Below are positions 9,800 to 24,929 of a stretch of DNA of 64,000 nt, in pieces. The notes beneath the pieces were generated by a model. The model was not told the origin of the DNA. It saw only the letters and a list, made by a program, of their open reading frames with translations, and did not search any database. The translations under genes and the position numbers were made by a program. The first letter of the stretch is position 1. Each line of letters starts with the position of its first letter. The stretch comes from Bradyrhizobiaceae bacterium PARB1 (GTDB lineage: Bacteria; Pseudomonadota; Alphaproteobacteria; Rhizobiales; Xanthobacteraceae). The DNA lies in the NCBI GenBank assembly GCA_002256345.1, contig NKIY01000012.1:62001-126000 (forward strand), in the 5' to 3' direction.

Positions 9800-9855
9800 T
9801 CAATGTCCCCCGCTCAAACGCAGGATGTGTGCCAAATTCTCCAATGTTATGACAG
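9800..9855. repeat. Probable insertion-sequence end, copy A
   Basis: A 56-base segment starting TCAATG, with the core CCCCCGCTCAAACGC and ending ATGTTATGACAG. It aligns with 21666-21722 at roughly 80 percent by eye. It lies immediately beyond the stop codon of the IS481-type transposase remnant, which suggests that it is the element's terminal sequence. Confidence 0.55.
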
Positions 9856-9877
9856 CGGGTAGGGCGGGTACGCTTCG

Positions 9878-10015
9878 CTAATTGTGGAATCTCAGTACGT
9901 GGTCTCCGGAGAGGCCGAGGCGGCTGACGGGTGGTTTCGCGTTCAGGCTAGCATGCGGACGGTGCCAGTTGTAGCGATGCAGCCAGAACGGCAGCTCGTT
10001 CAGCGATCGATCATT
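9878..10015 (-). pseudogene. IS481-family transposase, C-terminal remnant
   Basis: Reading the minus strand, 45 codons up to the stop encode the end of an integrase-core transposase, including LPFWLHRYNWHRPHASLN and LGLSGDHVLRFHN. This is the conserved C-terminus of IS481-like transposases. An in-frame stop (10016-10018) cuts it off upstream, and the isoprenylcysteine methyltransferase-like gene begins beyond. The catalytic DDE residues are missing, so this is a dead fragment. With the adjoining terminal sequence at 9800-9855 it marks an old insertion. Confidence 0.8.
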
Positions 10016-10042
10016 CTAGCGTCGGCTGGCCGGCGTGCTGTC

Positions 10043-10726
10043 TCACCAGATGAACGGAAACAAGCGCCAGCGCACGCGGCGCGCATATTGGTCATAGCCC
10101 TCAAGGCCCACGCGCAGCGTCTTTTCCTCGATGCCGATCCGGATGCCGAGCAGCAGGACCAGGAGGGGGATCATCGCAAGCCCCCACCAAGAGCCAAGCA
10201 CGAGCGAGGTGGCGGCAAAATAGAAGAGCGCACCGGAATACATGGGATGGCGGACGATCGCGTAGGGGCCGGTCGTAATCACCGTCTGCCCGCGGTTTTT
10301 CTGTATTTTGACGACAGGCGCTGCAAAACTGTTCGTGCGCATGGTCCAGCCGATGAACAGGAACGATGCGAGAAGCAGGCCGCATCCGGCCCACTGCACC
10401 GAAGGCGGCATCATCGACCAGCGCCAACGCGCGGCATCCGCTGCCATGAAGCCCATTCCAGCGAAGATAATGAGCAGGAGCGGGACAAGGATCAGTTTGT
10501 CCGCAAGCGGCTGACCCTTCTGTATGGGCGGCTTCAGGCGCTCCCTGAGGAGTTCCGGATCGACGCGGATCGCGTAGGCCCCAAACACGGCCGAGATGAC
10601 AATCATCTCGCCGAGATAGAGCCACCCGCCGACATAGTTCGTCGTGCCCGCGGCGCCAAAAATGATCGCGCCCATGACCCCGTACCAGAGGATCGTCTGG
10701 ACGATGAGATTCAAAACGAGACCCAT
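10043..10726 (-). CDS. Isoprenylcysteine carboxyl methyltransferase (ICMT)-family membrane protein
   Basis: An integral membrane protein of 227 residues with about five hydrophobic helices. The C-terminal half carries the ICMT/PEMT signature GPYAIVRHPMYSGALFYF and a GIRIGIEEKTLR segment followed by YDQYARRVRWRLFPFIW. These form the SAM-binding and catalytic region of the family. Bacterial members methylate diverse, mostly unknown, small or lipid substrates. It stands alone, with the IS481 remnant just downstream of its stop codon. Confidence 0.88.
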   Translation of the reverse strand: MGLVLNLIVQTILWYGVMGAIIFGAAGTTNYVGGWLYLGEMIVISAVFGAYAIRVDPELLRERLKPPIQKGQPLADKLILVPLLLIIFAGMGFMAADAARWRWSMMPPSVQWAGCGLLLASFLFIGWTMRTNSFAAPVVKIQKNRGQTVITTGPYAIVRHPMYSGALFYFAATSLVLGSWWGLAMIPLLVLLLGIRIGIEEKTLRVGLEGYDQYARRVRWRLFPFIW

Positions 10727-11230
10727 GTCTTGTTCCTCCCGTCAATGCTGCCAAAGCGTGCATGGTTCGAACAGACAATTCTGCGGCCGCATCAGGGCTT
10801 CGTAGCGGTCGGGCGCCGTGTGTGGACTTGGAAAGACTGCCAGCCCACCAAAAGAGGTCCCGGCTCAGCCGGAGGAGACTTACCTGTGACGGCGGGCATG
10901 GCAGCGCTCCGTTGTATTGATCTCAATGGTTGTAAAATGTCCTGCCGCAATCTTGTTCGGCGCGTTTCGACCCGGTGACGCATATTGCAGGCGTACCGCC
11001 CCGAGTCCGGGCGCCGCAAAGCACTATCCAGCGGTTTGTCGGGCGATGCCTGCGGCAGGATCGTCCACACCGTTGAATCTTGAATTTAAAGGACTATTTT
11101 TACCGCAATGCAGTATCTTGTCAGTCGAGCGCGATTGACGTACTCGAAGCCGAACTCGCCTTTAGACCGGTTTTAACAATAACGGTTGGTGGCGCTGCAC
11201 CTCCAGCGTCAATCACCTCATGACGTTGGG
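10727..11230. other. Intergenic region upstream of acnB
   Basis: About 500 bases between the divergently oriented methyltransferase-like gene and acnB. Both promoters should lie here. The last 150 bases are AT-richer (around 11080-11180), as expected for the acnB promoter. A minus-strand open frame (10792-11070) has the composition of noise and was not accepted. Confidence 0.45.
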
Positions 11231-11236
11231 ATGACG

Positions 11237-14023
<2,787 letters not shown>

Positions 14024-14041
14024 GAGCAGGTAAACAAATAG

Positions 14042-14078
14042 CGCCCTCCGAACGCGACGTGCGTTCGGAGGGCGTTTT
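14042..14078. terminator. Strong bidirectional terminator after acnB
   Basis: A perfect 14-bp GC-rich stem (14042-14055 with 14061-14074) with a 5-base loop is followed by TTTT. It separates acnB from the convergent hydrolase gene and can serve both strands. Confidence 0.9.
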
Positions 14079-14096
14079 CATTGAGGGGGGCGTCGT

Positions 14097-14795
14097 TTAG
14101 TTACTGACGCCCCGGGCAGCGTCCTCGATGATCGCCGCCACGGCCTGCGGCTGCGACACGTAGACTGCGTGGCTACCGGACTGATCGACCGTCTTGGCAC
14201 CCGCACGGTTCGCCATCATGCGCTGGGCGGGGACAGGGATCATCTTGTCGTCCGTTGCCACGAGGTACCAGCTTGGCTTGACCTTCCAGGCCGGCTTTGT
14301 GACTTCGCCATTCAGGGCGTCGAGACCCCACGGCACCTGCGCGTTGGCCATAAAGTCGGCCAGGCTAGATTCCACATCAGCCGCGAAGGAAGCTGCGAAC
14401 TGGGTCCGGTCCAGCAGCAGGAAGCCGTCCTGAGGCGGCAGGATGGGCGGCACCGGGGCGCCGGGAGGTGGGTTGGCGATCAGCTTGGCGACGGACTCGC
14501 CCTGGTCCGGCGCGAAGGCCGTGATGTAGACGAGGCCGGCCACTTTCGGGTCGGTGCCGGCTTCGGTAATCACCACGCCGCCGTAGGAATGACCGACTAG
14601 GATCACGTCCCCTTCCGCAGCGGCGATCGCACGCCGGGTCGCGGCTACGTCGTCGGCCAGTGAGGTTGTCGGGTTCTGTACGACGCTGACCTTGTAGCCA
14701 TTCTTTGACAGGGCCTTGTACACACCTTCCCAGCCGGAGCCATCGACGAAGCCGCCATGGACGAGGACGACTGATTTTACAGACTTGGTGGACAT
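14097..14795 (-). CDS. Alpha/beta hydrolase (salicylate-esterase-like family)
   Basis: A cytoplasmic alpha/beta hydrolase of 232 residues. It has the oxyanion segment VLVHGGFVDGSGW, the nucleophile elbow VGHSYGG (Ser near residue 88), a candidate acid in VATDDKMIP, and the catalytic histidine in QSGSHAVYVSQP. The short form with a small cap resembles plant-type methyl-salicylate esterases and bacterial relatives. It is divergent from the LysR gene at 14943 across 147 bases, the classic arrangement of a LysR regulator and its target. Confidence 0.88.
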   Translation of the reverse strand: MSTKSVKSVVLVHGGFVDGSGWEGVYKALSKNGYKVSVVQNPTTSLADDVAATRRAIAAAEGDVILVGHSYGGVVITEAGTDPKVAGLVYITAFAPDQGESVAKLIANPPPGAPVPPILPPQDGFLLLDRTQFAASFAADVESSLADFMANAQVPWGLDALNGEVTKPAWKVKPSWYLVATDDKMIPVPAQRMMANRAGAKTVDQSGSHAVYVSQPQAVAAIIEDAARGVSN

Positions 14796-14942
14796 TGGAG
14801 TTCTCCTTGCTCATCTGATTTTCAAGTCCCGCCCGGGCCGCTCCAGGGCTCGGCGTCTTGAAGCAGTCGCAAGGTATGGTGGCGGCGGACTGCCCAGAAC
14901 TTTTCGTTTCAAATACCGTCATTCACGGTATGAATACTGCGC

Positions 14943-15887
14943 ATGAAACCCAGCACGGACCTTCGCAACGTCGATCTCAATCTTCTTCACGTCTTCGACG
15001 TGATCTATCGCACACGCAATACGACGCGAGCGGCCGAGGCGCTTCACCTGACGCAGCCCGCCGTGAGCAATGCGCTCAGGCGTCTGCGCGTCCTGTTCGG
15101 GGATGTGCTGTTCGTGAAGACCGCCAGCGGCATGCAGCCGACGCCGCGGGCGGACGGGATTGCGGTCCTGCTGGAGGAGGGCTTCGCGTCGCTGCGCCTC
15201 GCCATTCAGGCGGGGCAGCCGTTCGATTCGAGGACCGCCACGCGCGTGTTTCACCTCTATGTCAGCGATATCGGGCAGATGGTCTTTGTCCCTTCGCTTG
15301 CCGCACATCTGAGCAAGGTCGCGCCCGGAATTCGGCTGATCACGATGAACGTGCCGCTAGATGTAGCCCAGCAGATGATGAAGCTCGGCCAGATCGATCT
15401 GGCCGTCGGGATGCTATCCGGGCTGCATGGTGACTTCATTCAGCAGCGGCTATTCCACGAGACCTATGCGGTCCTCGTGCGAAAGAAGCATCCGGTGATC
15501 GGCGCCAGGATAAGCGCGGAGCAATTCTTCGCCGCCCAGCATGTCACATATACGCCGACCGTCGGTAGCCATGCCCGCTTCGAAGCCGAACTGGATGCGC
15601 TCGCCATCAAGCAGGGGGCTCCGCGGAAGCTGGCGTTGCAGCTCGCGCATTCATCGGGAATCTACAAGATCATTGCGTCGACCGATTTTATTGCTTGCGT
15701 GCCGAGCCGCGTCGCCGACGCCATGTCCGATCGAAGCGTACGCGCACTGCCGCTTCCGTTCGAGACGACGCCGCTCGATATCTCGCAGTTATGGCACGAG
15801 CGATGCCACCGCGATGAAGGGCATCAGTGGTTGCGCTCGCTGATTTTCGAGGTGTTTCACGATAACCGAAAAAGCGCGATCAAATGA
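14943..15887 (+). CDS. LysR-family transcriptional regulator (NodD-like group)
   Basis: A 314-residue regulator. The DNA-binding helix-turn-helix is at residues 22-60 (NTTRAAEALHLTQPAVSNAL, then RLRVLFGDVLFVKTASGM). A LysR substrate-binding domain follows from about residue 95 to the end. The RNVDLNLLHVFDVIY start and the LFVKT..GM motif place it in the NodD/SyrM-like group. It is transcribed divergently from the hydrolase gene at 14097-14795, which it probably controls through the 14796-14942 spacer. The inducer is unknown. Confidence 0.92.
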   Translation: MKPSTDLRNVDLNLLHVFDVIYRTRNTTRAAEALHLTQPAVSNALRRLRVLFGDVLFVKTASGMQPTPRADGIAVLLEEGFASLRLAIQAGQPFDSRTATRVFHLYVSDIGQMVFVPSLAAHLSKVAPGIRLITMNVPLDVAQQMMKLGQIDLAVGMLSGLHGDFIQQRLFHETYAVLVRKKHPVIGARISAEQFFAAQHVTYTPTVGSHARFEAELDALAIKQGAPRKLALQLAHSSGIYKIIASTDFIACVPSRVADAMSDRSVRALPLPFETTPLDISQLWHERCHRDEGHQWLRSLIFEVFHDNRKSAIK

Positions 15888-15890
15888 TCC

Positions 15891-15921
15891 CGGCGGGCTG
15901 AGCTAAAGGCTCGGCCCGCCG
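15891..15921. terminator. Hairpin between convergent LysR and aspD genes
   Basis: A 13-bp stem with one G-U pair (15891-15903 with 15909-15921) and a 5-base loop lies just after the LysR stop and before the aspD stop on the other strand. Only a short T-rich stretch follows, so termination strength is uncertain. Confidence 0.6.
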
Positions 15922-15958
15922 TTATGCAGATGCGCGGGAGACGGCGGCGTCTACGGCT

Positions 15959-19253
<3,295 letters not shown>

Positions 19254-19638
19254 GGATGCGCCTGACGTTGGATTGATGAATGTCGGGGCTAATGGGTCTC
19301 GATCGTGTGGCCTTTGTCTGATCCGGCCCGCCCGCATTTGCTGCAGAGGCGAAACCCGGCGTCGTTCCTGTGCTTATCTGAATTCAGAATGGATGATGTT
19401 ACGTTTCGATCACCAGATGATGTCACGTTTCATTCAATTGTCTACGGATCGTCTTTTTGAATCGAGATAATGAAGTGCAGTCGTCAGCACGAACATGCGA
19501 ACGTGATTAGCGATCGGCGAGAAGCGATGGCACGCTGACCCTGATCGATAGGATTTCTATTCGACCGGTCGAGTGTTGCCTTGCGATGAGTGTTTTGTCC
19601 CGCAATCAGAAAATTTCTTCTCGGACAGGAGGTTCTCG
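19254..19638. promoter_or_regulatory. Divergent promoter region with a 16-base direct repeat
   Basis: This 385-base spacer must hold the promoters of aspT-aspD (minus) and oleate hydratase (plus). Within it GATGATGTTACGTTTC (19393-19408) and GATGATGTCACGTTTC (19417-19432) are direct repeats offset by 24 bases, a spacing that would place two regulator subunits on the same DNA face. The regulator is unknown. No other gene was seen. Confidence 0.45.
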
Positions 19639-21621
19639 ATGACGGCTAGCCCTGACTTCGACAAAAACGATAGCGGAACATTCAAGGTCGAGAACGATAC
19701 CACTGGGGGCTATTGGCATCACCGCGCGGACAACACCTTGCCGCCTCCGGACATGATGGGCGCCTATATGCGCAACCGGCCTGTGCCGGACAATCGCATC
19801 GAAGGCCGTAAGGCGCTGATCATCGGCAGCGGCATCGCTGGCCTCGCCGCCGCGTTCTACCTGATGCGCGATGGCAACATGGCGGGCAGGGACATCACCA
19901 TCCTCGACGCGATGCAGATCGAGGGCGGATCGCTCGATGGCGCCGGCAATCCCGATGATGGATACATTATTCGCGGCGGCCGCGAGATGAATTGGAACTA
20001 CGATAATCTGTGGGACATGTTCCAGGACGTGCAGGCGTTGGAGCTGCCGGAAGGCTACAGCGTCCTCGACGAATACAGGATGGTCAACGACAACGATCCA
20101 AATTTCTCGAAGGCCCGCCTGATGCACAAGCGCGGTGAGATCCGCGATTTCTCCACGCTCGGACTCAACCGTTCGCAACAATGGGAGCTGATCCGTCTGC
20201 TCCTGAAACGCAAGGAGGATCTCGACGACATCACGATCGAGCAGTATTTCAGCCCCGGATTCCTCGAGACGAATTTCTGGTATCTTTGGCGCTCGATGTT
20301 CGCGTTCGAGAACTGGCAGAGCCTCCTTGAGATGAAGCTCTACATGCATCGGTTTCTCGATGCGATCGATGGTCTCAACGACATGTCGGCGCTGATATTC
20401 CCGAAATACAATCAGTATGACAGTTTCGTGCGTCCGCTCGTGCGTCATCTGCAGGAGCGCGGCGTGCAGGTCCGGTTCGGCGTGCGTGCTTATGACTTCG
20501 ACATGGCGGTCGAAGGTGACAGGCATATCGTCAAGGCAATCCGCGCGAAGATCGATGGCAAAGACGAGGTGATCGGCGTCGGGCCGAATGATGTCGTGTT
20601 CGCGCTGACGGGATCGATGACTGAAGGCACGGCCTATGGCGACATGCACACTGCGCCTATTCTGCAGCGCGGACGGCACGAACCTGGCGAGGGCAGCGAC
20701 TGGGCACTGTGGAAGAACCTTGCGAAAAAGTCGCCGATCTTCGGAAAGCCGGAAAAATTCTACGGCGATACGGAGAAGTCCATGTGGGAATCCGTCACGC
20801 TGACCTGCAAGCCGTCGCCTTTCGTGGACCGGTTGAAGCAATTGTCGGTCAACGATCCGTATTCGGGCAAGACCGTGACCGGCGGCATCATCACCTTCAC
20901 GGACTCCAACTGGGTGCTCAGCTTCACCTGCAACCGTCAGCCGCATTTCCCCGACCAGCCGAAGGACGTGCTGGTCGTCTGGGTCTACGCCCTGCTGATG
21001 GACAAGGACGGCAACTATGTGAAGAAGCCCATGCCGGCCTGCACGGGCCAGGAGATCATCGCCGAGCTTTGTTATCATCTGGGGATCGAGGACCAGCTCG
21101 ATGCGGTTGTCGCGAACACCAAGGCCCGTCTGGCCTTGATGCCTTATATTACTGCGATGTTCATGCCGCGCGCGGCCGGGGACCGGCCGCATGTGGTTCC
21201 GAAGGGATGCACCAATCTGGCGCTGATGGGACAGTTCGTCGAGACGTCGAACGACATCATCTTCACCATGGACAGTTCGATCCGCACGGCACGCGTCGGC
21301 GTGTACACACTGCTGGGCTTGCGCAAGCAGGTCCCGGATATCAGTCCGGTCCAGTACGATATCCGAACGCTGCTCAAGGCCGCACGGGCGCTCAACAACG
21401 ACGAGCCGTTCCCGGGCGAGCGGCTGCTGCACCGACTGCTGGACAAGACCTATTTCGCGCACGTCCTGCCGCCGCTGAAGGAGCAGGAGTCGGCGAGACG
21501 GGAGAAGGCCGAGAAAGAACTCGCGGAGTTGATCGGGGCAGGTGGTCAGGCGGTCAGCCGGATGACCGGCTGGCTGGAGACGGTTCGGGAAAGCCTGGCC
21601 TCACGCATCAGGAAGCACTAG
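19639..21621 (+). CDS. ohyA: Oleate hydratase (myosin-cross-reactive antigen family)
   Basis: An FAD enzyme of 660 residues that adds water across the cis-9 double bond of oleic acid to give 10-hydroxystearate. The dinucleotide-binding motif [15 protein letters not shown] is at about residues 61-75, and [20 protein letters not shown] with [14 protein letters not shown] carries the family glutamate and cap region. The C-terminal membrane-contact helices are also present. The ATG at 19639 has an ideal AGGAGG 6 bases upstream. Members detoxify unsaturated fatty acids. The gene is divergent from aspT. Confidence 0.94.
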   Translation: MTASPDFDKNDSGTFKVENDTTGGYWHHRADNTLPPPDMMGAYMRNRPVPDNRIEGRKALIIGSGIAGLAAAFYLMRDGNMAGRDITILDAMQIEGGSLDGAGNPDDGYIIRGGREMNWNYDNLWDMFQDVQALELPEGYSVLDEYRMVNDNDPNFSKARLMHKRGEIRDFSTLGLNRSQQWELIRLLLKRKEDLDDITIEQYFSPGFLETNFWYLWRSMFAFENWQSLLEMKLYMHRFLDAIDGLNDMSALIFPKYNQYDSFVRPLVRHLQERGVQVRFGVRAYDFDMAVEGDRHIVKAIRAKIDGKDEVIGVGPNDVVFALTGSMTEGTAYGDMHTAPILQRGRHEPGEGSDWALWKNLAKKSPIFGKPEKFYGDTEKSMWESVTLTCKPSPFVDRLKQLSVNDPYSGKTVTGGIITFTDSNWVLSFTCNRQPHFPDQPKDVLVVWVYALLMDKDGNYVKKPMPACTGQEIIAELCYHLGIEDQLDAVVANTKARLALMPYITAMFMPRAAGDRPHVVPKGCTNLALMGQFVETSNDIIFTMDSSIRTARVGVYTLLGLRKQVPDISPVQYDIRTLLKAARALNNDEPFPGERLLHRLLDKTYFAHVLPPLKEQESARREKAEKELAELIGAGGQAVSRMTGWLETVRESLASRIRKH

Positions 21622-21665
21622 CGCGGCGCTGAGGCGCAACCGACCGCGCGGCGGAATGCAACGCG

Positions 21666-21722
21666 TCAATGCACCCCCGCTCAAACGCGGGGTGTGTCCT
21701 ATCGTCTCCGATGTTACGACAG
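21666..21722. repeat. Probable solo insertion-sequence end, copy B
   Basis: This segment aligns with 9800-9855 (shared core CCCCCGCTCAAACGC, then GTGTGT and a C-rich block ending GATGTTACGACAG). Copy A adjoins an IS481-type transposase remnant, but here no transposase is nearby. It lies immediately upstream of the serine hydrolase gene, so it may contribute to that gene's promoter. Confidence 0.5.
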
Positions 21723-21750
21723 TCATATCGTATCCTTGGAGACCGCCTTG

Positions 21751-23010
21751 ATGTCCGATGCCGCCCCCAGCCAACCGACGCTGACTGCCGCCGAAACCGA
21801 TCCGCAGGTGCTGGGCTGGATGAAGGGGTTTCCGCCCGCGCCGGACAAGATCATCCGTTTTCACGACGACAGCTTCCGCAATTTTCCAGAGTTGCGCTGG
21901 GCCTGGAGCAATGTGCGCTCGCTGGTGCCGACGGTGAATGTCTGGCGCGGGGCGGGCGGCGCATCGGTACTGCCGCGCGCGGAGCGCGATATCGGTGGCG
22001 TGCAATCGACGACCATGGACGGTCGCCCGATGACCTTCGCAAAAATGTTCGAGGAGACCTATGCCGACGGCATCGCCGTATTGCACAAGGGCAGGCTGAT
22101 CTTCGAGCGCTATGCCGGCGCGCTGAAGCCGCACAAGCCGCATATCGCCATGTCGGTGACCAAGTCGTTTACTGGCACGCTGGCCGGCATGCTGATCGCC
22201 GAAGGCAAGATCGATCCGCAGGCGCCGGTCACCGACTATGTGCCGGAGCTGAAGGACACCGCGTTCGGCGATGCCCGCGTGCATGAGGTCATGGATATGA
22301 CCACGGGCCTGAAATACACCGAGGTGTATGCCGACCGGAATTCCGACGTCTGGAGCCTGCGCCGGGCCAACGGCATGGCGCCGATTCCGCCGGACTATCA
22401 GGGCGCGACGGATATCTTCGCTTTGCTGTGCATGCAGGAAAAGCAGGGCGAGCACGGCAAGGCCTTTGCCTACAAGACCGTCAATACCGACGTGCTCGCC
22501 TTCATCGTCCGCCGCGCCAGCGGAACGGCACTGAGCGATCTGCTCTCCGAGCGCATCTGGCAGCCGATGGGCGCGGAAGAAGATGCACATTACCACGTCG
22601 ATCGCATCGGCATGGAGAGCGGTGGCGGAGGTCTCTCGACCACGCTGCGCGATCTCGCGCGTTTCGGCGAGGTGATGCGCAATCACGGCGCGTTCAATGG
22701 CCGCCAGATCGTGCCTAGTTCGGTGGTCGAGGACATCGAGCGCGGCGCCGATCCCGAGAAGTTCAAGCCGGCCGGCTACACCACGCTGCCCGGCGGTTCC
22801 TACAAGAACCAGTGGTGGATCACCCATAACGCGCATGGCGCCTATATGGCGCGCGGCGTCTACGGGCAGGGCATCTATATCGATCCCAAGGCCGAGATGG
22901 TGATCGCACGCTATGCGTCACATCCGGTCGCCGGCAATGCCGCCAATGATCCGGTGACGCTGCCGGCCTATATGGCGCTGGCGAAGGAGCTGATGGCGGG
23001 GCGGGTCTGA
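21751..23010 (+). CDS. Serine hydrolase, class C beta-lactamase family
   Basis: A 419-residue member of the beta-lactamase/D-aminopeptidase/esterase fold. The SxxK nucleophile motif is MSVTKSFTG near residue 136. The second motif position is FAYKTVNTDVLAFI (Tyr/Asn). The late GGG-rich strand ESGGGGLSTTLRDLARFGEVM is typical of the group. No signal peptide was seen, so this is probably a cytoplasmic esterase or amidase rather than a resistance enzyme. The ATG at 21751 follows TTGGAGAC by about 10 bases. Confidence 0.87.
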   Translation: MSDAAPSQPTLTAAETDPQVLGWMKGFPPAPDKIIRFHDDSFRNFPELRWAWSNVRSLVPTVNVWRGAGGASVLPRAERDIGGVQSTTMDGRPMTFAKMFEETYADGIAVLHKGRLIFERYAGALKPHKPHIAMSVTKSFTGTLAGMLIAEGKIDPQAPVTDYVPELKDTAFGDARVHEVMDMTTGLKYTEVYADRNSDVWSLRRANGMAPIPPDYQGATDIFALLCMQEKQGEHGKAFAYKTVNTDVLAFIVRRASGTALSDLLSERIWQPMGAEEDAHYHVDRIGMESGGGGLSTTLRDLARFGEVMRNHGAFNGRQIVPSSVVEDIERGADPEKFKPAGYTTLPGGSYKNQWWITHNAHGAYMARGVYGQGIYIDPKAEMVIARYASHPVAGNAANDPVTLPAYMALAKELMAGRV

Positions 23011-23103
23011 GAGCGTGCGGGAGAATCGGCGGGGAACCTAATGCGGTGTTGCGCGTAGTGTTCCCTGCCGACAGTCGGTCGGTGTCATCCGGACCGTTTA
23101 ATC

Positions 23104-23787
23104 ATGCTCAAGCTTTCGCGCGTTGCTTTATGGCTGCGCTTCTTCTGTGCTGCGTTGATGATGGCGTACGGGGCGGCTGAACTTACAACGCCTCTTCAGG
23201 CGCAGGAGCGCAGCGGCCTACGGAGTAATCCCGCTGTTGCCACCGATGGTGCGACACTGATCCACGGCAATTACTGCGGTGCGGGCAATCGACCGGGGAA
23301 GCCGCCCATTGATGCCCTCGACCTGGCCTGCATGAATCACGATGCCTGCTCACCGACCGGCGGCGTGCCGACCTGCGAATGCAATGCACGGCTGCGCGAT
23401 GAGGCAGCCGCTGTGTCACGCGACCCCCGACAGGCGCCGGAGCTCCGAAGCCTGGCGTCGCTGACCGCGGCCGCTGCCACCATGATGATCTGCAATCCGA
23501 CGATAACGGACGCTGAAGTTACGCCGCCCGCGATCGTAACGCCCGTGCCGGCGCCGCCCGCAGCGGCGTCGGCGGTCGCTCCTCCAGCGGCGGGGCCAAC
23601 TGCGACAATCACCACAGCCCCCATTGCTGGCGTTCCCGCCGCGGCGGCTCCCGTCGCAGACGCGGCTGCCCCCGCGCCACCGATGTCAATCGTTCCCGCA
23701 GGTGCCGCTCCCGTGGCAGACGCGCCCGGCGCGCCCGCCGAGTCTTCGCCAGCAGCAGTCGAGCCGCGGGCACGATCACTTCCCTGA
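23104..23787 (+). CDS. Exported phospholipase A2-like protein with Ala/Pro-rich tail
   Basis: A 227-residue protein with an N-terminal signal peptide ending near LQAQ. The segment GNYCGAGNRPGKPPIDALD (calcium-loop-like) followed by ACMNHDACSP and CECNARLRDEA matches the secreted phospholipase A2 pattern, in which the His-Asp pair is catalytic and the cysteines form disulfides. From about residue 140 the chain is a low-complexity Ala/Pro/Val tail with repeated APVAD words, perhaps a cell-wall or outer-membrane spacer. The assignment rests on motif recognition only. Confidence 0.7.
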   Translation: MLKLSRVALWLRFFCAALMMAYGAAELTTPLQAQERSGLRSNPAVATDGATLIHGNYCGAGNRPGKPPIDALDLACMNHDACSPTGGVPTCECNARLRDEAAAVSRDPRQAPELRSLASLTAAAATMMICNPTITDAEVTPPAIVTPVPAPPAAASAVAPPAAGPTATITTAPIAGVPAAAAPVADAAAPAPPMSIVPAGAAPVADAPGAPAESSPAAVEPRARSLP

Positions 23788-23886
23788 TCCGGAAACTGAG
23801 CGGAATTGCGCCCTTCTCGCGTGCGTCCTTGGATTGTTTTAGGGTGATCGCCATACGGATTCTCACCTGACAAGAAGGACGACCAC

Positions 23887-24231
23887 ATGGCACGCGTGCG
23901 CTGTATCACCGAGATGGGCATGGGCGTCGACGTCCATGGCCGCGACGCCACCAAGGCGGCCAAACGTGCGGTCTCCGATGCGATCCGGCATTCCAGTCTC
24001 GGCTTTTTCCGCTTCGTCGGAAAGACACCGCAGGACATGTTCGTGGACGTAACCATCGGCGTTCCCAGTCCCGATGCCGTCGATACGGAGGCTGTCGCGA
24101 AGGAGCTTCCTTACGGGACAGTGACGGTCAAGGCAGTGCAGGGCGGCCTGGAAATTCCGGCCGAAAGCGGCACCGATGCCATCATCATCGCCAATGCCGC
24201 GGTGGTGGTGAGCCTCGATAACGACGCGTGA
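23887..24231 (+). CDS. Lin0512-family protein
   Basis: A 114-residue cytoplasmic protein of the Lin0512 family, whose function is not known. Family marks are the ITEMGMGVDVHGRDATKAAKRA start, IRHSSLGFF, and the alternating FVDVTIGVP strand with an EAVAKELPYG helix. The stop overlaps the GTG start of the TenA-like gene by 4 bases, so the two are translationally coupled and probably work in one pathway. Confidence 0.85.
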   Translation: MARVRCITEMGMGVDVHGRDATKAAKRAVSDAIRHSSLGFFRFVGKTPQDMFVDVTIGVPSPDAVDTEAVAKELPYGTVTVKAVQGGLEIPAESGTDAIIIANAAVVVSLDNDA

Positions 24232-24902
24232 GCACTGCATCGATGGATATCTTCGATCGCCTCGAGGCTGCGGCCGCCGACGACTGGTCGTCCTATGTCG
24301 ATCATGATTTCGTCCGTCAGCTCGGCGCAGGTACGTTGCCTGAACCCGCGTTTCGCACCTATCTGGTGCAGGACTATCTGTTCCTGATCCAGTTCGCGCG
24401 CGCCTATGCGCTCGCGACCTACAAGAGCCGGACGCTGGACGATATGAAGGCCGCGCAAGGTGGCCTCGCCGCGATTCTCGGCGAGATGGAGTTGCATGTG
24501 AAATTATGCGGCCGCTGGGGTCTGTCGCCGGCGGATATCGAGGCCGCGCCGGAACTGCAGGCGACGGTCGCCTATACGCGCTTCGTGCTCGACTGCGGCG
24601 CGGCCGGCGATCTGCTCGATCTGCATGTGGCGCTGGCGCCATGTGTCATTGGCTATGCCGAGATCGGCCGCAAGCTCGCACCCGATGGCGCCGCTGCCTT
24701 GGGTGATCATCCCTATCGCGAATGGATCGGTGAATATGCCGGCGCAATCTATCAGGACATCGCCATGAAAGCGCGCCGCCATCTCGATGATCTCGCGGCG
24801 CGCGCGATGACGGAGCGCCGCTTTGGCGAACTCGCAAAACTGTTCGGTCAGGCCTCTCGTCTGGAAGCCGACTTCTGGCAGATGGGGCTGGACGCGCGCT
24901 GA
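24228..24902 (+). CDS. tenA: TenA/THI-4 family thiaminase II-like protein
   Basis: A helical 224-residue protein of the TenA family, which hydrolyses aminopyrimidine thiamin breakdown products for salvage. The active-site cysteine is in VALAPCVIGYAEIG (near residue 140), aspartate/tyrosine positions fall in FRTYLVQDYLFLIQFARAYA, and the terminal glutamate is in LEADFWQMGL. The GTG at 24228 overlaps the Lin0512 stop; an ATG at 24243 is an alternative start. The coupling suggests that Lin0512 acts with it. No thiamin riboswitch was seen upstream. Confidence 0.88.
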   Translation: MSTASMDIFDRLEAAAADDWSSYVDHDFVRQLGAGTLPEPAFRTYLVQDYLFLIQFARAYALATYKSRTLDDMKAAQGGLAAILGEMELHVKLCGRWGLSPADIEAAPELQATVAYTRFVLDCGAAGDLLDLHVALAPCVIGYAEIGRKLAPDGAAALGDHPYREWIGEYAGAIYQDIAMKARRHLDDLAARAMTERRFGELAKLFGQASRLEADFWQMGLDAR

Positions 24903-24929
24903 CCCGGCGCGCAGCAGTCAGGACAGAGC

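Noticed and set aside
10792-11070. 92-codon minus-strand frame in the acnB upstream region
   Set aside because: Arg/Pro-rich without hydrophobic core or recognisable motif and no ribosome binding site.
19606-21462. 618-codon open frame antisense to the oleate hydratase gene
   Set aside because: It is a shadow of high-GC codon bias on the opposite strand: Arg/His/Val-rich with no motif, while the plus strand encodes a complete, recognisable enzyme.
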